A stretch of 23,079 nt of DNA from Candidatus Scatoplasma merdavium (GTDB taxonomy: Bacteria; Bacillota_I; Bacilli_A; RFN20; CAG-288). Where the stretch lies: the NCBI GenBank assembly GCA_017694135.1, contig JADING010000008.1, positions 1-23,079 on the forward strand. The letters run 5' to 3'. Positions 1 to 8,354 of the stretch are shown in pieces. A program made the translations under genes and the position numbers. Every line of letters begins with the position of its first letter. The stretch's first letter is position 1. Under the pieces are notes generated by a model. The model made no database searches and was not told where the DNA came from. It saw only the letters and a list, made by a program, of their open reading frames with translations.

Positions 1-745
1 CAGTAGGAACGTGAGTGATTCTAACAGCAGATTCAGTCTTATTGACGTTTTGACCTCCGGCACCTTGCGAGCGATAAGTATCAACTTGCAAATCTGAAGG
101 ATTGATAACAATGTCTTCCTTTTCAGTTTCTGGCATAACTAAAACGGTGGCGGTAGAAGTCTGAATACGTCCGGATTTTTCCGTAATAGGAACCCTTTGA
201 ACACGGTGAGCTCCCGATTCAAATTTCAAGCGCGAATATACGCCCTTGCCTTTAATCATAATTGAAACGTTAGAATATCCGCCTAAAGAAGTTGGAGACT
301 CATCTAAAAGTTGAACTTTCCAGCCTTTCTTATCGGCGTATTTTAAATACATGCGATATAAGTCACCGGCAAAGATATTGCCTTCATCTCCACCTACCGC
401 GCCTCTGATTTCCATAATGACATTCTTTTCATCGTTGATATCTTTAGGTAACAATGCGAGTTCAATCTTCTTGTTGAGCTCTTCTTTTAAAGCGCTAAGG
501 CGAGCGATTTCTCCTTTGGCAAATTCGCGCATCTCTTCATCGCTGTCTTTAAGGATAAGCTGAGCATCAGCAATCTCAGCATCAGCTTTCTTTAACTGAC
601 GATAAAGAGTCACTGGTTCATCTAGTAACGCACGCTCTTGATTGAGCTTTTTAGCTACAGAAAAGTCAGTGACAGAAGTGAGCTCCTCATCAATAGCACT
701 TAAGCGTTTATCCATTTCTTCAAGTTTATTAATTACGTAATCCAT
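1..745 (-). CDS. prfA: Peptide chain release factor 1, 3' end cut by window edge
   Basis: Release factor 1 recognises UAA and UAG in the ribosomal A site and triggers hydrolysis of peptidyl-tRNA. About 248 N-terminal residues of a protein that is usually about 360 aa are visible; the C-terminus lies beyond base 1. The N-terminal helical domain is followed by the stretch GAHRVQRVPITEKSGRIQTS, which holds the PxT (here PIT) codon-recognition tripeptide typical of RF1 rather than the SPF of RF2. The catalytic GGQ loop (RSQGAGGQNVNKT) is near the window edge. The ATG at 745 has a GAGGTG ribosome binding site 4 nt upstream. It begins 7 nt after the stop of the YfhO-type gene, so it is probably co-transcribed with it, an unusual neighbour for prfA. 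The identification is secure. Confidence 0.97.
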   Translation of the reverse strand, partial: MDYVINKLEEMDKRLSAIDEELTSVTDFSVAKKLNQERALLDEPVTLYRQLKKADAEIADAQLILKDSDEEMREFAKGEIARLSALKEELNKKIELALLPKDINDEKNVIMEIRGAVGGDEGNIFAGDLYRMYLKYADKKGWKVQLLDESPTSLGGYSNVSIMIKGKGVYSRLKFESGAHRVQRVPITEKSGRIQTSTATVLVMPETEKEDIVINPSDLQVDTYRSQGAGGQNVNKTESAVRITHVPT

Positions 746-752
746 ATTCACC

Positions 753-3700
753 TCACTTCTTTAAGCTAACGTAAGCTTCCAAGTTCTTTCTAAATTTGAT
801 TTCAATTTCGTTAATGTAGTACCAAGCGTAAGAAATAGCCGCTAAGAAAATAGCAGCGATAGAAACGGTGCTACCAACCTTATAACCCGGAGTCATATAA
901 GAAATTGAATAAGTGTTTTCTCCGATGTTATCAATAAAGCCGATAAGTCCACCTTGAGCGGAGAAATAATTCACAGGCTCATTAACAGTCTGCCCGTTAT
1001 CATCGACATAACTTCTATTTAAGCTCCATCCTGTATCGTAAGGAATATTTAATACAACAATCTTCTTTGTAGAGTAATTGGTATTAAAAACAATGTTATT
1101 AGCATCTTCATAAGTCACTTGAACAGGATTTTCTTTGAGCTTAGCAATATCGTTTTCAAATTCTGTTTCGTTCATCGTTTGCATGCCAATAACGTTGAAC
1201 GTAGTTCCAGTGTTCTGAGAAGTTTCATTGTCATTGCCCAAAGTCTCACGCAAGACACCGACAACAGCATAAACAGATTCATCAGTATAGAATCCGCGCG
1301 AATACTTCCAATCGCCACCCTTATCGTAGTTATTCTGCATGTGTTGATCGTGAGTGATAACATGGTAACCTTCAACATCTTCATCTTGCCCATCACCATC
1401 AGAATCCTTACCATCAGTAGAAGAATTCTTACCGAAGAGATAGAAATCGCAGTTGTAACCAAATTTAGCCTGGATTGAAACGTAGTTCTTTTCTCCTGGA
1501 GCAACTTCAATCAAAGGTTCTCCATTGCTAGGCATATAGAACAACTTAGAATAGTAAGATAAATTTCTGAAAGAAGTAGATTCAACATCGGCAGGAGTAA
1601 TAAACATTGTCGAAACATCGTTTCTTCCGAAAACTATATTGCCTTCGTCATCCAAATTGAAATAGTCTTCAATATTTCCGCTTCTCTCATCAGAAGAGGC
1701 ATATTCTTTCGCCCATTCTTTCGCAAAATCTTGGTTCTCTTTCATATAAGAATCAGAATAATCAGGATGAATAGTGCGGTACGCTCCACCTTCTGAAGAA
1801 GGATCCCACTGGGCGCGATACGCAACAGATTTAACAGAATGAGCAGAATCTAAGTAGATTCTATCCATTGTTTCTCTTTTAGAAGCTTCGAAATCAGTAA
1901 ACTCATCTTGATGTTCACTGTAATAATCTCCATCGATAATGGCACTCTTTAAATAATTAAATTCATTGTTATCAGTTTCGCTATTTCCACTAGACATAAC
2001 ACTGCTTCCATTTTCGTTAGTGTCAGAAAAATAAGTGTTAAACGGGAAAGCTAATTCAACGTAATTGGTATTTAAATAAAGCGAGAAGCTCGAACTATTC
2101 AATGTGCTTTGCAAATTTCTCAAAGAATCTAAAGTTGAAGAGGATAGTTCAACATCTTCATTAATTAATGAAGAATCAACGAGAGTCTTTAAACTGTCTT
2201 GAGAATCTAAATCGATATCCGCAAGATTAACAAAGCCGAAAGGAACGTTGTTATCATCCTTTCTAACCAAATAATATTTAACCCCTAATAAAGTTTCTAA
2301 ATTAATGCGCTTTTCATGATCTCCCATACTCCATCCAGCCATACCACCACCAGAAGAACCATAAGAGATTTTCGACCAAACGAGAAGATCGTTGGTAGCG
2401 TAGTTGTAAGTAGAGCAAAACAAACCAACCCCATTGTAGCCTTCTACCATAGCTAAGTTGTTTTGCGAACGACTAGCTTGAGTGTTAAAGATACGGTAAG
2501 GAGCCTGGTAAGAAGTATCCTTTTGATCTTGCCAAAGCTTCGAATCAAAGTCTTTTAAGTCTTCAACTATATGAGTTTGTTCAACCGTGTTTTGATGTCC
2601 GCCATAAAGGTTGCTCTGATAATCAGTAACCCCGTTTCCTCTAACGGTAATGTTCCCCATAATAACGGCTTCAAGAGCCACCAAGAAAAGCGTTTCTTTC
2701 TTAAACGTTCTCGCCGTTCTTCTAAAGCGCAAGAAAACGTAAGTAACAACTAAATAAACACCTTCTAAAACAATCAAATAATTAACGATGCTGTTAGGTT
2801 CTTTTAAACCAGAGTATCTATTAGCATCAGCCTTAGAGACATTAACGCAAACAAAGAAAGTTACAGCGACAACAATTGCCGAAACATCCAAATACCAACC
2901 CGGCATTTTTTTGAGTCGGTCAAAATGCTGAGCTACAAAAAGAATCATCATCGCAATCGGGAAGATTTCCCATCTTCCATACGCGTTAGCAAACATACCA
3001 GAAGCGTAATACCAGAAAGGAGTTTCACAAGCCCACGCTAACAAAACAAAGCAGACAACTTGCCCAAATTTTTTCTGCTTAATTGCATCAATCAACGAAG
3101 GGATAAGCATGAGCAATATCGGAGCAAACACATACATTGAAATACCGGTGTTATCATACCCAGTAACCGAATACAAAGAAGTTGAATAGCAGCCGGAATT
3201 CATAAATATCAAGGAAATTAAAGGATACATGTGTTTGTACTTCTCATTGTCTCCCCAGTAGAAAACCTCTAAAAAAGCTTCTTTAAAACGATCAGTAAAC
3301 TCAATAGAAGTATCTGTCAATGGACCTAAAATAGAATCTAAATAAGATCCACCTAAGGCAATTCTTGGCATCTGCTGAATAGATAAGAAGTTAGGTAAAA
3401 CAATAAACGAACAAGAAAGCAATCCCAAAGCAAAGGCGCAGAAACCAACACCAATAACTTTAAATTGAGCCTTGCTCCCCTTTCTCTGCTTAAAAGTAGA
3501 AATATATCTAACACCAGCATAAATAAAGCAGCAGACTAAGCAGATCGCTAAGAACTGGTAATTCGTGCATCCCATAAGGAAAGAAGAAATAACAAAGAGA
3601 CGCAAATCGTTCTTTTGAATGATTTTCTCAACACCCCATAACATCAAAGCGAAGAAAACAGTGATTTCTTGGAAGTGGAAGAACCAAAGGTAAAACCAAT

Positions 3701-4283
3701 TCCAACCGCAGAACCCATAAGCTAAAGCGGCGATTTTTCTGGTACCTTTAGTAATGTGGAAACTGCCTAAAAAACCGTAAAAAGCCAAGGAAGCAAAGAC
3801 GAACTTTGACATCATAACCAAGGCCTGAGCCTGAAGCAAAAATGAACGAGGGAATATTAAAAGTATCAAGAAGAATGGATCGAACAAGTAATAAAAGGAA
3901 TAGGCGTTAATATTAGAAACACCAATCATTCCCGATGTATCCCATTGCGGGAATATCCCGGTTCTGAAAAAGTAATGCCAATCATCATACCCGTTATAAA
4001 TAAAAGTCATACCTTGAAGTTGGAAATCACCAGAGATAGGTATGGTGAAAGCTTCTCTTATTAAAGTAATGGCAAAACACAAAAAGGCAGTTAAACTTGC
4101 AACACCAGCTAGCTGCCAAGTGTCAGATTTCGCAATTCTTTTTCCCAAAGCTTTAATCTTATCAACAAAGTGATCTTTGATATCTTTAAACTTGTAAACA
4201 GCATCAAAATAGAAGTCGACAAACGCGGCCTTGCAATTTGAGATCAGTGTTCCGTTAGAGTTAGAGTAATGTCCTTTAATCAT
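753..4283 (-). CDS. YfhO-family large multi-pass membrane protein
   Basis: This 1176-aa protein resembles the YfhO family, polytopic proteins with a GT-C-like membrane domain thought to act in glycosylation of surface polymers in Gram-positives; the substrate here is unknown. A hydrophilic N-terminal stretch of about 55 residues precedes roughly 12 membrane segments up to about residue 550. The first loop has the family-like pattern GDFQLQG...YDDWHYFF...PQWD...Y.FDPFF. A large external domain (about 550-1135) carries APYRIFNTQASRSQNN, and a final membrane helix (about 1136-1157) ends in a basic tail. An acidic run DGKDSDGDGQDEDVEG (about residues 955-970) looks like a DxDxDG calcium-binding loop. 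ATG at 4283 was chosen over an in-frame TTG at 4292 that overlaps the upstream gene. No clear ribosome binding site precedes it, so translation is probably coupled to the upstream stop 2 nt away. It ends in TGA. Confidence 0.9.
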   Translation of the reverse strand: MIKGHYSNSNGTLISNCKAAFVDFYFDAVYKFKDIKDHFVDKIKALGKRIAKSDTWQLAGVASLTAFLCFAITLIREAFTIPISGDFQLQGMTFIYNGYDDWHYFFRTGIFPQWDTSGMIGVSNINAYSFYYLFDPFFLILLIFPRSFLLQAQALVMMSKFVFASLAFYGFLGSFHITKGTRKIAALAYGFCGWNWFYLWFFHFQEITVFFALMLWGVEKIIQKNDLRLFVISSFLMGCTNYQFLAICLVCCFIYAGVRYISTFKQRKGSKAQFKVIGVGFCAFALGLLSCSFIVLPNFLSIQQMPRIALGGSYLDSILGPLTDTSIEFTDRFKEAFLEVFYWGDNEKYKHMYPLISLIFMNSGCYSTSLYSVTGYDNTGISMYVFAPILLMLIPSLIDAIKQKKFGQVVCFVLLAWACETPFWYYASGMFANAYGRWEIFPIAMMILFVAQHFDRLKKMPGWYLDVSAIVVAVTFFVCVNVSKADANRYSGLKEPNSIVNYLIVLEGVYLVVTYVFLRFRRTARTFKKETLFLVALEAVIMGNITVRGNGVTDYQSNLYGGHQNTVEQTHIVEDLKDFDSKLWQDQKDTSYQAPYRIFNTQASRSQNNLAMVEGYNGVGLFCSTYNYATNDLLVWSKISYGSSGGGMAGWSMGDHEKRINLETLLGVKYYLVRKDDNNVPFGFVNLADIDLDSQDSLKTLVDSSLINEDVELSSSTLDSLRNLQSTLNSSSFSLYLNTNYVELAFPFNTYFSDTNENGSSVMSSGNSETDNNEFNYLKSAIIDGDYYSEHQDEFTDFEASKRETMDRIYLDSAHSVKSVAYRAQWDPSSEGGAYRTIHPDYSDSYMKENQDFAKEWAKEYASSDERSGNIEDYFNLDDEGNIVFGRNDVSTMFITPADVESTSFRNLSYYSKLFYMPSNGEPLIEVAPGEKNYVSIQAKFGYNCDFYLFGKNSSTDGKDSDGDGQDEDVEGYHVITHDQHMQNNYDKGGDWKYSRGFYTDESVYAVVGVLRETLGNDNETSQNTGTTFNVIGMQTMNETEFENDIAKLKENPVQVTYEDANNIVFNTNYSTKKIVVLNIPYDTGWSLNRSYVDDNGQTVNEPVNYFSAQGGLIGFIDNIGENTYSISYMTPGYKVGSTVSIAAIFLAAISYAWYYINEIEIKFRKNLEAYVSLKK

Positions 4284-4285
4284 AA

Positions 4286-4864
4286 TTAACAAAGTTTATC
4301 CGTAATATTTATAGAAACGTCAGTGAAATTAAAGCTATCGGGAGTCTTAAAAAAATCGTAGCAGTAACAATCTAAGGCGTTTTCATAAGTAGGCTTCAAT
4401 ATCTGATCATCTTCAATAACATAGGTCATGCTCACTGAATTATCTTTAATTTTAACGTGTCTAACTTCCGATTCCTTAAAGTAAGAACCTTCTCTCACTA
4501 CAACTAAATAAGAATAGTTTTTATCTAATAAACCGCTAGAAAGACCGATTAAATTAGAAAATGAATTAACTTGCTCGCCTCTAATATAGGTAACATTAGT
4601 CGAGCAGTTTTCAAGCATGCCATTTCCAGAGATAGAAAGCTTCTCAGAATTCTCTCTTCCTTCTTCGTTAAAACTGTAAGATTCTAAAGAACTAAGCTCT
4701 TCATTTTCAGCGATTTTATCTAAATAATTAATTCCCGAATTTAAAAAACGAAAATCAGCTTGATTGCCATAAGGCATACAAAAGAGCGTTATCATTCCCA
4801 CTAGAAGTAAAGAAATAACAACAGTTGATGCGATAGCTACTTTTTTTGAATTTCCTTTTTCCAT
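4286..4864 (-). CDS. Single-pass membrane-anchored protein of unknown function
   Basis: I do not recognise this 192-aa protein. It starts MEKGNSKK, followed by one hydrophobic helix (about residues 9-33, VAIASTVVISLLLVG...), so a short cytoplasmic end and an extracellular domain of about 155 residues are expected. The outer part is acidic and polar, with several Asn-Xaa-Ser/Thr sites, a CYCYDFF segment and a C-terminal Cys. The ATG at 4864 is preferred to an in-frame TTG at 4882 because the latter adds only six residues before the charged start. Neither has a Shine-Dalgarno motif. The gene sits 54 nt after the lipoprotein gene and ends 2 nt before the YfhO-type gene, which suggests the three act together at the cell surface. 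Confidence 0.75.
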   Translation of the reverse strand: MEKGNSKKVAIASTVVISLLLVGMITLFCMPYGNQADFRFLNSGINYLDKIAENEELSSLESYSFNEEGRENSEKLSISGNGMLENCSTNVTYIRGEQVNSFSNLIGLSSGLLDKNYSYLVVVREGSYFKESEVRHVKIKDNSVSMTYVIEDDQILKPTYENALDCYCYDFFKTPDSFNFTDVSINITDKLC

Positions 4865-4886
4865 AAAAAAATAATTAAACAAAGTT

Positions 4887-4895
4887 ATTCTATCA
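4887..4895 (-). promoter_or_regulatory. Possible extended -10 element before the membrane-protein gene
   Basis: On the minus strand the stretch reads TGATAGAAT, which fits the extended -10 form TGnTAnnnT. No good -35 box is visible upstream. Transcription would start about 16 nt before the ATG at 4864. This could be a secondary promoter inside the operon. It is weak evidence in AT-rich sequence. Confidence 0.25.
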
Positions 4896-4918
4896 TTATT
4901 TACTCTATATAAAAAGAA

Positions 4919-5809
4919 TTAAGCGAAGAGAGCCAACTCTATTAAATCCTCTTTTTCTTTTTCAAAAGTATCAGTATCTTCGACGGTTTTAAATCGGTTT
5001 AAATCTTCATACGGAATCATTCCGTTATATTGAAACATAACATTGATCGATCCGCTGAAGCTCATACCAATAGAGGCGTAATCTTTATCGCTTGAAAAAC
5101 TAAGATCGCACTTGTGAATCAAACCCTGCTGAACGATAGTTAAATAAAACGAATCAATTTTAATAGAACCTAAAAGGTCTTTAGGCAAGGCGTCGGGAGA
5201 GATTTTAACTCTGTATGAAGTGTAAGTACCGACTTCAATCTGTTCAAAATTACTAGGGTCTTTAAGCAAAGAATAATAATCGTTAATTCCGATTCTATTA
5301 TCAATAAAATTAGTGACATTATTAGCATCTATATCTTCGTATTCCGAAGATTCTTCTAAGCTCAATGGAAGCTTCGAATTATCAACTTTTGTCACATAGC
5401 CTAAAGAAGCATAAGAAGAATCTACTTCCCCAGAAAAGCAAGAGTAATATTCGTTTTCATTAGCCCTTTGAAGCAAAGAAGAAAAATACCCTTTATTTCC
5501 ACTTCCATATATCGATTCTCCGTAATATCCATCATTTAAACCCAAATCGAATTCGATAGAACTAGAAATGTTATTTTCAATAACAGAAATACCTGTGACA
5601 CTGGTTTTAGAATTAGCCTCGATATTTATATCGATGTTCATAGTTCCGTATGCCCTGTTTAAACTAGCAAGAGAAACAACTTGGGATTCCGCATAATCGT
5701 AAGCCGTTCCATCACTTACCAAAGAAAAGAGTTCTTCATCGCTTTCGCAAGAGGTTAAATTAAATCCTAAAAATGCACTTATAATTAAAGTTTTAATAAT
5801 TCTTTTCAT
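4919..5809 (-). CDS. Lipoprotein of unknown function
   Basis: This 296-aa protein begins with a lipoprotein signal peptide, MKRIIKTLIISAFLGFNLTSC, with lipobox LTSC and lipidated Cys21. The mature part is acidic and rich in Ser, Asn and Tyr. Its C-terminal half alternates strands (GTYTSYRVKISPDALP..., IKIDSFYLTIVQQG...), which loosely recalls the LolA/LppX-type fold of lipid-binding lipoproteins; this is a guess from pattern alone. The start at ATG 5809 is fixed by a GGAGGG ribosome binding site 5 nt upstream; a longer reading frame reaching 5845 would put hydrophilic residues before the signal peptide. The gene leads into the membrane protein and YfhO-type genes on the same strand, so a role in surface polymer assembly is possible but not shown. 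Confidence 0.85.
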   Translation of the reverse strand: MKRIIKTLIISAFLGFNLTSCESDEELFSLVSDGTAYDYAESQVVSLASLNRAYGTMNIDINIEANSKTSVTGISVIENNISSSIEFDLGLNDGYYGESIYGSGNKGYFSSLLQRANENEYYSCFSGEVDSSYASLGYVTKVDNSKLPLSLEESSEYEDIDANNVTNFIDNRIGINDYYSLLKDPSNFEQIEVGTYTSYRVKISPDALPKDLLGSIKIDSFYLTIVQQGLIHKCDLSFSSDKDYASIGMSFSGSINVMFQYNGMIPYEDLNRFKTVEDTDTFEKEKEDLIELALFA

Positions 5810-5881
5810 ATCTTCCCTCCAAGGCAATTTTAAGTGGACTTTCACCGCAATTTTTTACATATTAGTGATTTCCTCGCGCTT

Positions 5882-5890
5882 ATTTTAACA
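5882..5890 (-). promoter_or_regulatory. Possible extended -10 promoter for the lipoprotein-YfhO operon
   Basis: The minus strand reads TGTTAAAAT, matching TGn plus a TAAAAT -10 box (five of six to TATAAT). No convincing -35 box lies 16-18 nt upstream. The start of transcription would be about 65 nt before the lipoprotein ATG. It lies in the 133-nt gap between the 217-aa unknown gene and the lipoprotein gene. Confidence 0.35.
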
Positions 5891-5942
5891 CAAACTAGAA
5901 AACGCTTTATAAAACAGCATATCAGCTGAAACTTAGACCATA

Positions 5943-6596
5943 CTAAAAATAAAGAGCTTCACTTAAATCATCGTCTTCATAGTATTTATATTCTTTTCCA
6001 TCATACCAAACCGAAGCGAAATACTTGTATTCAGCATAGACATCAACTTGGCTAATATCAGGCAGAATAATTTGAACCTTCTTAGTTTTTACTGCAACTT
6101 GGATATCGCCATCAACGCTCTCTTCATACTCCCTTTTTATTAAGTCTTCTTCAGCAAAATAGTTTTCCTTTGCTTCAAACAAACTTTTGTTGTTTTGAAT
6201 TTCCATCAATATGTTTTTAATATCAAGCTTATAAATCTCCGCCATAGAAGCTAATTTAAAAGCTTTATTACTATTAAAAGTAAGGTGTTTATTATATCTT
6301 CTCACGCAATTTTCAATCTTGCTTTCAGCGATAGTCTTAATCTTATTACCACTGGGAGCGGCACAATTTTTCTTCAGTTCAACAGCGAAAGTCACATCGC
6401 ATATGTAAGTGCAATCAACTGAATAGCTAACTTCTTTAGACAATACAATTGAATCTTGTTTATTTACGTATTCTAAAAATTTAGGATCAATTGCACTTTT
6501 AAGCTTATTGGAATTAAAAGCGTTTATGATTTTGTCTTTAAAACTGCGGCAGAACTCTTTATCTAATAACTTATCTTCCTTCTCAATAAAAAACAT
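5943..6596 (-). CDS. Hypothetical cytosolic protein
   Basis: I do not recognise this 217-aa protein. It has no signal peptide or membrane helix, is rich in Lys, Glu, Asn and Tyr, and contains a helical-looking middle (about residues 95-145) flanked by strands. The C-terminus is aromatic and acidic (VWYDGKEYKYYEDDDLSEAL). Its ATG has a GGAG ribosome binding site 7 nt upstream and the frame is open throughout with codon use like its neighbours, so it is very likely a real gene. It is separated by 133 nt from the lipoprotein gene downstream and by about 400 nt of AT-rich DNA from the tldE terminator upstream, so it may be transcribed alone. Confidence 0.72.
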   Translation of the reverse strand: MFFIEKEDKLLDKEFCRSFKDKIINAFNSNKLKSAIDPKFLEYVNKQDSIVLSKEVSYSVDCTYICDVTFAVELKKNCAAPSGNKIKTIAESKIENCVRRYNKHLTFNSNKAFKLASMAEIYKLDIKNILMEIQNNKSLFEAKENYFAEEDLIKREYEESVDGDIQVAVKTKKVQIILPDISQVDVYAEYKYFASVWYDGKEYKYYEDDDLSEALYF

Positions 6597-6993
6597 ATTT
6601 CACTCCATCTAATCTTGATAAAAGCTTAATCTTAAAACTTTGCTAACGCAATCATAGGATCTAATAAAACTCAATTGTATAAAGTCGTTTTTAACACCTC
6701 ATTATTAAGTCTACTATTACAAAAAAAGCTTTGATAAGTTTACCAATACTTCTTTAATAGAAATTTCTAAACTTTGTTAGAGTAAATAGATTGATTTCTA
6801 ATAGATTAGAGTATTGACAATAACTGCATTATCAAAGCTAACTGAACTTAATAGATAAATCTAAACTAACACGTACCTTGCTTTTGTTCCAATATTAAAA
6901 TTTTGCGTTTTTCCACTTTATTTTTGTGTAACAAAAATGAATGATATTTATAAACGCAACATAAATATCATTGAAACTTAAAAATATCCAAGG
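6597..6993. other. AT-rich non-coding gap with short inverted repeats
   Basis: This gap of about 400 nt lies between the terminator of tldDE and the 217-aa hypothetical gene. I see no convincing gene in it. It should hold the promoter for the gene at 6596, but no clear -35/-10 pair stands out. It contains a 12-bp hairpin (6940-6972), an 8-nt segment complementary to the loop of that hairpin (6903-6910), and an imperfectly repeated TCTAATAGATTAGA-like motif near 6797-6810. Confidence 0.6.
6903..6972. other. Hairpin with loop complementary to nearby segment (possible structured RNA)
   Basis: AATGATATTTAT (6940-6951) and ATAAATATCATT (6961-6972) form a perfect 12-bp stem. The 9-nt loop AAACGCAAC includes AAACGCAA, the exact complement of TTGCGTTT at 6903-6910. 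In RNA of either strand this could form a pseudoknot. Whether it is transcribed is unknown. Confidence 0.35.
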
Positions 6994-7026
6994 AAAAACC
7001 ACTTAATACACAAGCATTAAGTGGTT
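6994..7026 (-). terminator. Rho-independent terminator of the tldD-tldE operon
   Basis: On the minus strand AACCACTTAAT and its exact complement form an 11-bp stem with an 8-nt loop, ending in a run of five T (two of them within the stem). It starts 9 nt after the tldE stop codon. The stem is AT-rich but perfect, and the position fits. Confidence 0.75.
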
Positions 7027-7034
7027 AAACATTA

Positions 7035-8354
7035 TTATTCACCAGATATTGAAAGTTTTCTCAGACTTATCGAAGGAGTTAAGACTCCTTCGATAGTAAG
7101 TTTGGAATCGCTGGCGATATCTTTAATTTTATTGAAATCAGTAAGCAAGTTGCCCGCTATAGTCATAAGAGGAATTGGGGTGGACAATTTCCCATCAGCG
7201 ATGTAATAGCCGCTAGCTTGTAAAGAGTAATCTCCACTTGTCGGATTGATTCCTGTTCCGATACCAGCTAAAGAAGTGATATAAATTCCGTTATTTACCC
7301 TCTTAAGGACTTCTTCAAAAGACAAACGTCCCTTTTTCACTTCGAGAAGATTAGTGCTAGGAACGATCTTAGAACCTGATTGATGCCCGTTACCAGTTGT
7401 CTGCTTATTGAACTTTTTCGCCGTTTCTAAATCGTAAATGTAAGTTTTTAAAACGCCCTTTTCTATTAAAGTGTGGTTAGAACAAGGAGTTCCTTCATCA
7501 TCGTAAGCGTGGTCAAAGATCGTCTTAGCTAGAGGTTTATCTGTAACAGTCAACTTGTTAGAAAGGACCTTTTGACCTTCTTTACCTTCAAAAAGAGATA
7601 AATGATGTTCAACAGCGTAAGCGGAGAGTTGCGAAGAAAGAACATCGATTAATACCGCAGCAGATTCGTTGTTTAATACGACATCGTATTTACCAGATTG
7701 AATCTTTTCTCCGTTAAACTGCTTAACGGTTTTTAAAACCAACTCATCGACAAATTTATCTTCATCGAAATCGCTCAAATCAGTTATAAAAGCGTAGTTA
7801 TCTTGCGAAACAACTTCTTGGTTGTTCCTAGCTTGAACACCGGAAGAAACAATTAAATAATTAGAGTGATCTTTAAGTTTCAACCCCTTGCTATTTTCAA
7901 ACTGTTCAACAGATTCATGGAGTTCAATAGAAGTAGAAACAACCTCTATACGCGAATCTTTTTCTTGGATTTTTTTAGCAAGAGACTTTCCTAATTCAAT
8001 TAAACGAGAGGGGTTAACACTCTTTAAATCCTTGTGGAAATTGCGAATGCGAGTATACTTCTGCCCTCCTTCAATAAAGAATTCTGGATGACCTTGAATT
8101 CCGTATTTAGCGTTTTTAAGAATCTGATCAATCATAAGAGCAGGAGTCGAAGAGTTTACCATGCCAGTAGAGAACGAACCGAGCTTTCCTTCATAAATAC
8201 CTCTGCCAGTAATCGAATGATCTTGGGCGGAAGTATACTGCTCCACCTCTTGTTGATAAAGGTTAATAGAAAGTTTGGAATTAGAAACAAACTTAAGCTC
8301 AAAAGGTTCGATTCCTCTTTCTTTTGCTAACTCAAAATACTTATCAAATTTCAT
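7035..8354 (-). CDS. tldE: TldE/PmbA-family protein, partner of TldD protease
   Basis: This 439-aa protein matches the TldD/PmbA (U62) family but lacks the HExxxH zinc motif, as expected for the TldE/PmbA subunit. In Escherichia coli TldD and TldE form a heterodimeric metalloprotease that degrades unfolded peptides and matures microcin B17. Recognisable family stretches are the N-terminal KLSINLYQQEVEQY...GRGIYEGKLGS and the C-terminal part with GNGHQSGSKIVPSTN, GIGTGINPTSGDYS and GYYIADGKL. The ATG overlaps the tldD stop by one base (TAATG) and has an AGGAGG ribosome binding site 9 nt upstream, so the two subunits are translated together. A perfect 12-bp inverted repeat lies in its last codons (7068-7095). 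Confidence 0.93.
   Translation of the reverse strand: MKFDKYFELAKERGIEPFELKFVSNSKLSINLYQQEVEQYTSAQDHSITGRGIYEGKLGSFSTGMVNSSTPALMIDQILKNAKYGIQGHPEFFIEGGQKYTRIRNFHKDLKSVNPSRLIELGKSLAKKIQEKDSRIEVVSTSIELHESVEQFENSKGLKLKDHSNYLIVSSGVQARNNQEVVSQDNYAFITDLSDFDEDKFVDELVLKTVKQFNGEKIQSGKYDVVLNNESAAVLIDVLSSQLSAYAVEHHLSLFEGKEGQKVLSNKLTVTDKPLAKTIFDHAYDDEGTPCSNHTLIEKGVLKTYIYDLETAKKFNKQTTGNGHQSGSKIVPSTNLLEVKKGRLSFEEVLKRVNNGIYITSLAGIGTGINPTSGDYSLQASGYYIADGKLSTPIPLMTIAGNLLTDFNKIKDIASDSKLTIEGVLTPSISLRKLSISGE

Noticed and set aside
1119..1478. A 119-aa frame on the plus strand inside the YfhO gene
   Set aside because: It is antisense to a convincing long membrane protein and has no family resemblance or binding site.
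4286..4882. Longer TTG-initiated start for the anchored membrane protein
   Set aside because: The TTG at 4882 has no binding site and adds MFNYFF in front of a normal start at ATG 4864.
6814..6842. TTGACA on the plus strand as a promoter
   Set aside because: No -10 box lies at 16-18 nt, and the first downstream plus-strand frame is only antisense to tldE.
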